Notes under the pieces: model-generated
Database searches by the model: none
What the model saw: the letters and a program-made list of their open reading frames with translations, nothing else
What the model was told of the DNA's origin: nothing
NCBI RefSeq assembly: GCF_047495875.1
Contig: NC_092458.1
Span: 3,183,939 to 3,247,938 of the forward strand
Length of the DNA: 64,000 nt
From: Pithys albifrons albifrons
Taxonomy: Eukaryota > Chordata > Aves > Passeriformes > Thamnophilidae
Reading direction: 5' to 3'
In this document: one piece after another, positions 25,793 to 35,747 of the stretch
Layout: the number at the start of each line of letters is the position of its first letter
How positions within the stretch are numbered: the first letter of the stretch is position 1
Made by a program: the position numbers and the translations under genes

Positions 25793-25889
25793 ATTCAAAA
25801 ACCACCTAGACATGGTCCTGAGCAGAGGGGTTGGACCAGATGGTCTCCAAAGGTTCCTTTCTACATCAACCGTCTTGTGATTCTGTAGT
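25793..25889 (+). mobile_element. CR1 LINE 3'-end fragment
   Basis: A plus-strand piece of a CR1 tail. It includes the tract 'ggggttggaccagatggtct' followed by 'ccaaaggttcctttctacat', and ends with octamer-like 'ttgtgattctgtag'. This is the standard 3' terminus of avian CR1. The copy is severely 5'-truncated and carries no complete coding sequence. Confidence 0.88.
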
Positions 25890-28800
25890 TTTGTCTTGTC
25901 CCTAAAGGCATTGCAAACATGTGGCACTTCATCCTATAAACTCAAGAACTAAAGGCTCTTTCTTGATTTATCTAGATGAAACAGGCATGGATGGAGGACA
26001 CCAAGGTTCAGCATCCTGGTCTGAATGAATTAATTAATCCAAAATGTCAAACTGTAGGTTTCCTCTCTTACCACTAAGCTACTGCCTACTGTCGAAGTGT
26101 CGACTGGTGGGTATTTGGGCTGAAGGGAATTCCAGGAGTTCAGACATCAAGCTAGGAATATTTTCCAACACTTTGAAAACAGCTAGCTTGTTTTTGACAC
26201 ACCATCATGTTCTGATTAAAGATTTATTCAATATTTCCTATTTGCCTCCAAAGCTACACAGTTGGCACTTAGAGGATAATCATATTAGGAGATTGTTCTA
26301 TATCTTACATGGTGTTGTTTCAGTTTCAATATCTCCAAGTGAGCAAATCCCTATTTCCTTTCTTGTCTCTTGTCTGTCCACAACAGTTTTAATCTAGGAA
26401 TTGGAACACAATTCTCTTGTCATATAGATCTCTTCAGGGTCATGAGATTTACAACTGTGAGAGCCTCTCACCTCCCTAATGAACTGCTAGTAATGTTTCT
26501 ATGTTTTCCCAGAAAGATGTACACATTTTGTGAGATGGAGTAGGGTTGAGGAAACTATTGAAATCTTCTCCCATCAGCCCCTGATTGGCATTGCTGGCAT
26601 AATCAAATGGCCATGGTTCACTTTTTCCCTCTCTACAACAATATCTTGGACCCAATATCTTTATTTTCTGGAGGAAAGTTTTAATAAACAGGGTATCTGA
26701 TCCTCATTAACTGAACCCCTAGAAGTCAGCTGGAGAACAGTAAAGGAAGGTGGCAAGACCAATGGAGTTGATGTAGGTCTCCCAGGGAGGTCCACGTGGG
26801 GACACTGATTCTGTGCACACATAGAAGCTGATATAATCAGTGACGAATAAAGGCTGGTAATAACAATTATAATTCCATTTGGTACTATTTGGCTCAGGTG
26901 CAGTAATTTTTAGCTTCACAAAACAATTGCAAATTATTTCATTTAATTAAGTGGTGAAAAAGAACCGTGCATAAAATGAAGCTGTGTGCAGAATGTGGTG
27001 TGTTTGGAGTGCTGCCTACAATCACAGGCAGGTTCAGTTCAAGACAAATCATATTGAAAAATCATTCTGACAGATCAGATACTCCTCACAGTTCTTGAGG
27101 AGATAGAAATTACTTTTGAAATTGAAAAAAACCCATTTTTTTTTCTCTCTTTGCAACATAATTAGTTACTCTCAGCACATAATCAGTCTAAAAGCTTGTT
27201 TGAATTCAAGGAGATGTGCCTTGGCTCTGCATCAGGAAAGATTTCTTACTCCCAAACAGTCCCCATTGCTCCTCCCCTGCTGGAAGGAAAAAGTAAAGCA
27301 GTCTTCTCACTGACTTCTTTCTGTCTCTACAGCCAATTATTTCCCATAAACCTGCAGACAATTGTTCTGTCCCTTTTCTCTCCTCCCTCTATTTGCTTTC
27401 ATTCTGAACCATATTTAACACATGAATTACACAAAAAGCCCGGCAAAGGCGGACGAAAATCACACAGCTGTGGGGCTGCTTCAAAGTCCTGGGTCTACTC
27501 TCATCAATGGTGCAGACTCCCTGCACCATGTGTGCTCCAAAAGGAATTTAGTTTTGGGAGAGGCAACGCAGCAGTTGTGTCAAAACAGTACTGCAGTGGG
27601 GCTAAGGCAGCCCCGCTCACCAGGGCAGGAATTCCTATCTCATTGTTAAGCTGCTTCTCTGACATACTTCTACCATCTCTGCTTGAGTTCCAACATGACT
27701 GCCCTTACAGGGAATTTCCAATGTAATCTCTGTGTGGGTATGCAAATGTCCTCAGTGGTCATAATGTCAATTACTGAAAATATATGTGTGTGCATATATA
27801 TAATATGCATAAATTTGCACACATCTCATATGTACACTTACATGTACATACATATATATGTACTGATCACATTCACACACACATGCATATTCACATCCTC
27901 CCTGCCAGTTGCAGCGGCACAAGTAAACCAGCTCTCTCAGTGAGACAGTTTAACCATACATAACCTGTACAGAGGCATTTGCTTCATCAAGTGGGACAAG
28001 GAACGAAGGTAAATTTGCCAATTTGAGAACATCTTACTGCACTTAGTATATTAGATAAGCATTTTGTTCCACCTTCTCTTCTATGATGCAGCCAAGTTCT
28101 CATCGATTTGTACTTGGATGTGTCAGAGTTCATTTAAATAATGATATAGAAGGGGGAAAACTTTTCAGAGATGGGATTTAAAAGCATTTACAAGACAGAA
28201 TCAAGGAGGAGATGTCAGTCAACAGGATCTTCTACAGGGAACAGTAATTCCTGTTTAAATGACACCTCCCGTAACTGTGAAAGAGAACACTTTACAGAGG
28301 AAAAGCTTTTCTACAGCGCAGAAAATCAGTTTTTAAAATTGAATCTAAGAAGTTAAGTGTTTTGGTCTAGAAAAGTACTTTGGTAATGTTTGAGGTTTAC
28401 CTGACCTTTACTTGCTTAAGGGAAACTTTAACTGGAATAAGCACCAGTGTGCGTCACCATATATTATGAAATAAAAGCTTCCTTATATCCTTTCATTTGT
28501 TCTTCTGGATTAAACATTTATGAAAAAAATATCTGAGGTGTGATTTGTGTCTTGTTGCATGAAAGAGACTGCAGCTCAATTCATGCTTCATAAAGCTGCC
28601 AGATTTGTTAATAGAATCAGCAAATATAAGACCCTGGTATGTGCCAGCAGGTATTTTCTAGTAGCACAGGAATTTGAATGATAAATCCCAAAGAAATCCT
28701 CCTGTCCTGCAAATGGAGAAGATATTACAAATACGTGTGAAGACCTGTTACTTCCAGGAGAATGAGTGCAATACTCGGTGCTCGACCCATGCCAGATCTG

Positions 28801-30144
28801 ATTAGCAAAACACTGGGAAAGGTTGTAGGACAGGAAACAAGTCTGCACAAGCCAGGGAATAGATTGGTGAACTAAGCAGTCTCTGACAACTTTTCTTTGA
28901 GATACCATCAAAAATCTACTGGAGATTACATGATACGGATTTAGAACAAGAATGTAATTTTAAAGACATTTTAGTGAAGAAAAATATTACAATAGGTTCT
29001 TTAAATACTGTCTATCTTTTTGGCCTGTGGATGAAATTTGAATGTAGGAAATAAAATTCTTCCATTAGACAAGAAGTATCTTTGAGACGAATGCTTTCTA
29101 AAAAGAAAAAAAAAATCAGATTTTACCTTTAATTTGAGGTATGAACCCTTGTTGAATCTAATATTGAAACGTAGAGGAAGACATTTATCATGTAATGTTT
29201 AGTAATTCTGAAGAATATGTGATAAAGTTTCAATATTTTATACTTATAGTTGCATATCATATCACTTATATTCTATGAAGATAAGTCGGGGGGGGTTATG
29301 TTTCATTACTTGGTGAAGGAATGAGAAGGGTGAGGTTTACATACAAGTGCTTGATGAAAATCGGATTGTACACATAAAAAATGCTGAAGATGCAAAAATA
29401 TTTATGATGACTCCTGGTACTATAATTTTTTCAAGGTGTGACTGGTGTAACAGCCACCAAACCTAACAGGTAGAATCACAGCTGAAGGAACCACATTTCC
29501 ATCTAAAGGACCAAAGCTCTCAGGTAGAGGGTAGGAATACAAGTCTGATAGTGGAAGCAAGGGGAAGAGCATCCTGCTATGTTTCTGCCATAAAAATCAC
29601 TGCTAATATGCTTAGGTGCGAGTGGGAATGCTGCCTTTGCCCCAGGTTAACCTATGCTCCTACATCCAGCCTGCCTCCTGCTAGTACCTTGAAAGCCCTT
29701 ATTCTTCTCCAAAGCACTCTAAACTAGCACATCTTGCCCATCAGAAGCTGCCTGCATGACCTGAGCTAGTTCAGACTCCTCACACCTCAAACACCATCCT
29801 GCCCTCTTCCCCAAATCCCTCACACATTCTGTGACACTGTCACCATTTGGGAAGCCCCCCTGTACCTGCTGGCCTGTATCAGACTTCAGTGCAACACATA
29901 ATATCATGGGTGGCTGGGTGCTCTTGGGTATTTCATAAGAGCATACAGAGACACACATAGTCTGGGTAATACAGGATGTGTGCTAGCTCTGCTCTCACTG
30001 ATGTGGTGAGGCTGCAGACCTGTCTCTGTTTTAGTATGCTCAGTGTCACAGCTTTCAATATTCTCTTATGCTTTTGAAAACTTTCAGTCATTGTCACGTG
30101 AAAGAGAGAAGGGAGACAGAAATGCAAAGATTTCCAGTCTTAAC
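25890..30144. other. Unannotated DNA with one GC-richer block and TA/CA repeats
   Basis: About 4.2 kb. A GC-richer block at 27420-27650 lies inside the longest open frame of the window (27196-27726, 176 codons), which I cannot assign. A degenerate TA/CA/CATG-rich microsatellite occupies about 27778-27895. The rest has no recognisable gene or repeat family. Confidence 0.5.
27778..27895. repeat. Degenerate TA/CA microsatellite
   Basis: Interspersed 'atatatgtgtgtgcatatat' and 'acatacatatatatg' motifs continuing into 'cacacacacatgcatat'. An alternating purine-pyrimidine tract with interruptions. Confidence 0.75.
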
Positions 30145-30162
30145 TGTATTAATTAAAAGTTA

Positions 30163-30535
30163 TTAGCCGTAAGTGCTTCCAGACAATCAGATCCTTATGT
30201 ACCAAATAGTGTCTGTCTTTTAACTGACAGCACAAAAGATGGAAGGGGTTCTGACCTCTGATGTGAAGCTTCACTTCAGCCAGGGAGAAATATTAGCAAT
30301 AAGGGCCTCCAGAAAAATTAGAGCTTTGTGAACCCAGCATTGCCTGCCAAACTGCTGGACAGAACACAGGCTGGAAGGTATTCTAACCCCTGATATGAGG
30401 ACCACACTTAAGCCGGGAGAAAAATTGTTAGCAATAAGCGCTTCTAGACAATCAGAGCCTTATGTTCCCCAACACTGTCAACTAACGGACAGCCCACAGA
30501 TTGGAAGGGATTCTGATTTTGAAGTAGAGAAAAGC
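30163..30535 (+). repeat. About three tandem copies of a ~130-bp unit
   Basis: Each unit starts at 'ttagc(a/c)(a/g)taag' (30163, 30293, 30428), giving spacings of 130 and 135 bp. Each continues through a variable 'agacaatcagagccttatg'-type segment, then 'tggaaggg(g/a)ttctga', and ends near 'gccagggagaaa' or 'gccgggagaaaa'. The third unit breaks off near 30535. The copies are well diverged from each other, so the amplification is not recent. Confidence 0.8.
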
Positions 30536-30710
30536 CAGAACCTAGGGGATTTTACTAAAAGCACCCAACTTTCCGGGGAGTTTCCAAGAGATAAGGTCTA
30601 ATTTATGGAAGACATCTAACTCTCAGTGAAGTCATAATTAAAGGTCCATGTAGCGAACAGGTTAATCAAAAAAAAAAAGCCAGAGCACCATGTTTGGCAA
30701 GACCCACTGC

Positions 30711-30742
30711 AAGAATCTGCAAGAATCTGCAAGAATCAGCAA
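30711..30742 (+). repeat. Short tandem repeat of 'gcaagaatct'
   Basis: Three near-perfect tandem copies of a 10-11 bp unit, inside candidate LTR D. Confidence 0.8.
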
Positions 30743-31186
30743 AATTAGACCGAGTTGAAAAGTTCATGAGGATGAAGAGCAAAAATACGACCACCACCAG
30801 ATGAAGTAACAGGATCTCCTCTCATAATATTCCTCAAAATGGACAGCTCCGCCCCAACTCCGCCTGCTATGAATATTATGACTAGATATTGCAATATTAT
30901 AATCGTGCATGAATATGTAGGTAAAAATATTGTAATCCCTCACTAGAAATGTATAAATACTGTAGCTTCTCACTGTAGATTTTGGGAGCTCTTTTGTCCG
31001 ATACTAATCGGAGAGTTACCCCAACGTTGTCTTAATAAATACCTTGCTGTTTATTGACTAAAACTTTGTCTTTAAACAGTTTGTTCTGCCTTTTTAGGCA
31101 TCAATTTCTAACATGAAGCCACACTTAATGCCAGAAAAGAACTTTTCTCACAACAGCTCCCAAAATAACTTTTATTAATACAAATA

Positions 31187-32151
31187 TGTGACAGTTATTG
31201 TGGGTTCTGCTTTGCCGGTGATAACGTTCAGCTGCAAGATTGTGTTTAATTGATAATAAAAGATCCCAAAAAGAAACCAGCACAAAACATGTTCTACAGA
31301 GACAAACACACTAAACTCAAGTTACAATACAGCAATGTATCCCATTTTCACAACAGACAGAAACTAGCAACAAAGAACTACTAACTAAAAACACAGCCAC
31401 CTCAAACTCTTATCCAGAACATAAGACAATAAAATATCTTGCACACCACTCTCCCTGTAACACAAAACAAAAGGGAAGAGCAGAGCTGCTTCTTATCAAC
31501 ATACGTGTTGAAAAAAGAAAGAAACTACATCTTGAAAGTGAAGCTGGTTACTATAGAGCAAAACAGACCTGGTCTTATAAAGTAAGAATAGCAAAAAGCA
31601 GTAATAGCAAAAAGCAATAACCAATATAAAGTAGCAAAGTGTGAAGCAAGTTACTGTTATTAGTATTAAGGTAGCAAAACACATTTAGTACAAGAAATGC
31701 TTATAAAGTAAGAATCAAAGTAAGAGAGGAAGAAAGTAAAGTTACAAAAATAAAGTTAGAAAAAATAGAAAGCACATGGTCTCCTCACCCCTACATTGTT
31801 CCAAGAGGAGCTGCAGCAGTTACCCTCACAGAGACATTGACATTTCTCTCTCTCCTCCTGGAGTTTAAACTCCAAACACTTTTTATACCTTTTTTTTTTC
31901 TTCCATGTGGTTTGTGTGGCTAAGTCAATCTATTGGAGGGTGAATGTGATGCAGATGCCTGAGGGGAGGTGGCTTCTTTGAGCAGTTATAGAAGGTATGA
32001 CAGAGGGAGGCCATGTCATTCCTTAAACAACACTCCGCCCTACTTAATCTTATCAGTTTGAAAGCCTTTGTCCTCGGCTGGAGCACCCCTTCAGGGGCTG
32101 AGGCATCTCCTTCAACCCAGCAGGCCTTATCAGAGGGGCCATCACCCCACA
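31187..32151 (-). mobile_element. Candidate LTR (family E), reverse orientation
   Basis: In minus-strand sense this reads as an LTR. It starts 'tgtggggtgatggcccc' (from 32151) and has a TATA box (complement of 'tttata' at 31882-31887) in the context 'ggtataaaaagtg'. A T-rich region follows, then an 'attaaa' polyadenylation-like site (complement at 31245-31250), and it ends 'ccacaataactgtcaca' (31187). Within it 'aatagcaaaaagca' is repeated at about 31587-31616. I found no target-site duplication at these edges (left flank 'aaata', right flank 'gtcat'), so the limits are tentative. It lies 73 bp from candidate LTR D and in the opposite orientation. Confidence 0.45.
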
Positions 32152-32630
32152 GTCATGAAGAATATTAATTTTCATTTTCAGACTTTAGTGCAAGAGTCCA
32201 AGGCAGAGAGATTGAGAGGAGGAAGAGGAGGGAGAGGAAGGGCAGTGTGGAGCACGTGGAGCATTATATACAGTCGATCATTGTGTAATGTGCGACAATG
32301 TCCACTGCAGATGGAATAATAAGCTATAGCTCTGTGAGCACCTCCAAACCTTATGATAAGTTTATTCCTTCTTCGTGATGAACTGGCATAAGTACTTTGT
32401 ACCAAGTTTGAAAATCCCATAGGACCTATTCACGGGACTTTTTTTTTCATGGTAAAAAAGAATTTTTATATAAATTCTACTGTAAGGATAGGGCTTATAT
32501 ACTCACCCATTTGGATCCTTTAACTTTGGAATTCCCCTGAATCACTGAAAGTGTGTTAAATATTTTTCAGTAATACTTTTCAAAATAAAAGTAAAATGGT
32601 CTGAAAAGGAGGGTTTGGAAAACCTCTCAG
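32152..32630. other. Unannotated DNA
   Basis: A purine-rich stretch at 32210-32240 ('gagaggaggaagaggaggga') and otherwise nothing recognisable. Confidence 0.5.
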
Positions 32631-32732
32631 GAACATAGTCTGATTCTTGGGATGTCTTCCACAGGGCAAGGAGTTGCACTCAATGATCCTGATGTCTCCC
32701 TTTCAACTCAGAATATTCCATGATTCTATGAA
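32631..32732 (+). mobile_element. CR1 LINE 3'-end fragment
   Basis: The plus-strand tract 'agggcaaggagttgcactca' followed by 'atgatcctgatgtctccctt' is typical of a CR1 tail. It ends in the octamer repeat 'attccatgattctatga' that terminates avian CR1. Severely 5'-truncated. Confidence 0.87.
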
Positions 32733-35109
32733 GTTTACATGGTGGTACATTTTAGATCAAAACACTTACCCAAAAATTGACTACTGTTTCCTCTGCCATA
32801 AATTTTGTAGTCCAATCCTTCTAATTCTCCACGTTTTGAAATTAAAGGAGAATAAATAAAGTTATGGGGAAATAAACAAGAAAATAAAAAAGGAAATAAA
32901 AATCCAATAATAACTAGTTGGAAAAGTTTTAATTAAACAGTGTGGAAGTATTATTTTTAAATTACATTATTTCTTTTATGAAACCAAGATAAAATCTTTC
33001 TCCTTTAAAGGGAAAATCACAACAAATGGTAAAATTTTCAGCATGTTTGAAAAGTTGCTTTCCAGCAATGTAAACATTGATGAAAAAACTATAAACAGTT
33101 CTTATTCCATTGAAGTTTGTACCACTTAGCTTGAAGTACAACATGAATTTTACAGATTAGATGTAAATTTTCTAAAATAAACATTTCCTTTCATCTGTTT
33201 AGAATCTGACATTTTGCACTTGTGTGAGCTGTAGTAAAGAGAATTCCAAAAGAACTAATTTTATTCACCAACTAAATAGGCTTTTATCTTGTCCAGGTAA
33301 TTTCCACAAAAAAACAGTCCCAGTCTTAATTAAACTCTTTGAGACTTTTTTATATTTAAAAAAAATTTATTGCTTTCCACTGAACAGTTTCAATTTCTCT
33401 AATATTATATTTAGTTTGGATAGCCAGAGCCAAATACAGGAATCAATGAGTGGTGGTACAATTTTATGTGAAGACATGGTAATTTCAGGATTATTTCTGT
33501 ACTGCTGTTTAGACTTCTTGTAGATTGCCACGTGCATGACTGTGTTTTTACTGCCACAGCCACACTGGGTTGAGTTTCCTTTTGGATCTGAAATCGTCCT
33601 TTGAATTTACGTAAGGGTTAGTTAACTTAGACCCCAGCAGATATACTGGGGTATGCCAGTCTTTGTGTTGGTATTGAACTACAGCTGCCTCCATGCTCTG
33701 TACAAGATCTAGCCAAGCAAGCAGCTGAAGAGTTTCCCTACTGTTGCGTGGGTGGTTCACCTGGAACTGATGCTGTCTTGATTTCCAGTCCCTTTTCTAA
33801 CTCAGGAACAGTGCTGCACATCTGTGATTACATCCCATCATTACCCTTCTACCCTGCTGAAATCTGGCATTCCCCCCCTACTTTGTTTTCTGTCTTTATC
33901 TTTTCCTAATCCTTGTCAGCACTGTATCTTTCATATCATAACAACTTACATTGCTTAAAAGCTTATTGTAATGTACTTTTTCAGAAGTTTGTGCATAAAA
34001 TCTGATGACTCAGCGATTCAAACTGCTCTCTGAATGTTCAGGGTCCAGGAAACAACAAGGGAATCAGGAGATGAAAGTAATTTTGAGTTATGCCATTTAA
34101 ATATAAAACTGACTGGACTGCTTGCTTACAGAAATCCTCTGCCTGCTGCAGGAAAGTCATGGGCTCTGAAACACGAAATGAAGTCTGAAGATTTTATTTA
34201 GACATGGGCATTAAGATTCCAAATTGCTGATCTCTTTTAAAAACAATTGAAAAAAATATCCCACCTAAATGTATAAAGTGGTTCTCTGTTTTTAGGGTTA
34301 CAGGCGATAGTAAGGGCATGAGAACAGCATGGAAACTAAAGAAGGGAGGTGAAGCACAGTCCTCATACTGTCTAAGGCTTAGCTCCACAGATATTGGTGA
34401 CTGACAGCCTTGGACAGGAGGAGATTTGTGGAAATACAATGGGAAATATGATTACTGCTGCATGCAGGCTGTAACTGACTGCCATGTGATAAACTCTTAA
34501 TATATACATTATTATAGTGCTTTGGGGTCCAGTTGGGAGCCAACTTGTATTTCACTGTGTGTTGGTACAGAGAAAACATGTGTATTGAGATCTCTGTAGA
34601 TTTGGGGCCAAACCCATCAGTTCTTCTTCCCGGGCACAGGAAGTGAGAGCTATTTACATTGCTGGGTACAGATGGAAACAGTGTCACCAGAAACCAGAGC
34701 GACAAATTAGGCTGATTAGGAAACAATTATCTTATTTCTTCATCCCATGTCAGAGAAACTGGCATTTTGGTAAAAATCCCAAACATTTAACAAATCCATC
34801 AGTAATTAAGGTGTACTTTACCATGCAATTATATCACCATATCATCTGAAAGTTGTAGTTCATGGACTTGAAAGTTTAGGTGTCTCTAAAGGAAGCAGTC
34901 CAATATTAAGCTGTCTTTCCCCAAATTACTGTAGTTTCCTTATCATGACAGTTTCTGAGACATTGTCAGCCCTGGGGTTGTACAACCAGAGTGTGTGAAG
35001 GAGAGAGAAACCCAACACAGAACAATTTGTTCTAGTAATACACTTGTCTTGCTTCTATTTATCATTCAAAGCAATTTAAAGTTTCTTTTAAGAACTGAAA
35101 ATTATATTC
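32733..35109. other. Unannotated AT-rich DNA
   Basis: About 2.4 kb with no recognisable gene or repeat family. Confidence 0.5.
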
Positions 35110-35114
35110 ATGTT

Positions 35115-35742
35115 TGTCCTAGTTCAGCAGGAGGGACCAGTTAACACTGTGTGTGAGGTGATCAAAGCTGTGTATTCTACCCCCTCTATTCATTCCCCAA
35201 GAACAATGGACCATTAGCAGCAGCTGCCCAGGGAGTCATTATCACCTTCACACCCAGCCTGAGGGGGCGGAGCTGCTAATGGGCCACCAACAGTTCAACA
35301 CCCCCTGGCTCCCAGAGTTAATCACCCACTGTGTGAGTCCCCGCCCAGGGGGAGGGACTGGGTGCTCCCTGAGGGTACATAAGTGGTGGGTAAGAAGACT
35401 TCAGGAACTTCTCATCAGATCCAGAGGAGCAGCAGGACCTTGACTGGAGAAGATCACTGCTCTCGCCCAGACCACAGCCCTCGCCTGCACCAACAGGTTT
35501 TTCATTTCCTTTTGCTCTGGACTTGGGGGAGCCACAGTGGTCTCAGCACAAGGGCAAACAAACCCCCTTGGGTTTGTGCCCCAGGACACTGGGCTATACT
35601 GCTGGGTTTTTGTGAGTTGAAAGCAATTTCCCTTTTGTGTCAGTGTATTTATTGTAATATTATTATTAAATTTTAGGTCTGACTTATAATCTCTCTCGTG
35701 GTGAGTTCATTTCCCCTGGTGGTTCGCCTTTAAACCAGCACA
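35115..35742 (+). mobile_element. Solo LTR, ERV family A (copy 3)
   Basis: Plus-strand solo LTR of 628 bp, starting 'tgtcctagttcagcagg' and ending 'taaaccagcaca'. Flanks are 'atgtt' (35110-35114) and 'atctt' (35743-35747), a 5-bp duplication with one mismatch. In sense order it shows a GC-rich U3 segment ('gcctgagggggcggagc'), a weak TATA-like 'tacataag' (35376-35383), and a transcript-like region ending in 'attaaa' (35665-35670), a possible polyadenylation signal. Copies 2 and 4 are its close relatives in opposite orientation. The 97-codon frame at 35383-35676 begins at GTG, recurs in the other copies because the LTR itself recurs, and is not a credible gene. Confidence 0.92.
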
Positions 35743-35747
35743 ATCTT

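Larger units (their letters stand above)
30145..31113 (+). mobile_element. Candidate solo LTR (family D) with upstream tandem repeats
   Basis: The right part has the order expected of an LTR. A GC-box-like 'gctccgccccaactccgcc' (about 30846-30864) is followed by a TATA box 'tataaa' at 30952-30957, a small hairpin 'ccgatactaatcgg' near 31000, a polyadenylation signal 'aataaa' at 31034-31039 and an end at 'caatttctaaca' (31113). Upstream, about three imperfect copies of a ~130-bp unit (30163-30535) sit where retroviral U3 enhancers lie. I found no convincing target-site duplication, and the left end (placed at a TG at 30145) is uncertain. A host promoter or a truncated element is possible. Confidence 0.5.

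Noticed and set aside
30426..31113. An alternative LTR with ends 'tgttag' and 'ctaaca'
   Set aside because: The ends are complementary but no matching duplication flanks them, and the start falls inside the tandem repeat. The longer candidate with uncertain left edge was kept instead.
35383..35676. A 97-codon frame recurring almost unchanged in several places (also 59349-59642 and, broken, 16481-16744)
   Set aside because: It starts at GTG, lies wholly inside family A LTRs, and recurs only because the LTR recurs. There is no sign of protein-level selection or a known domain.
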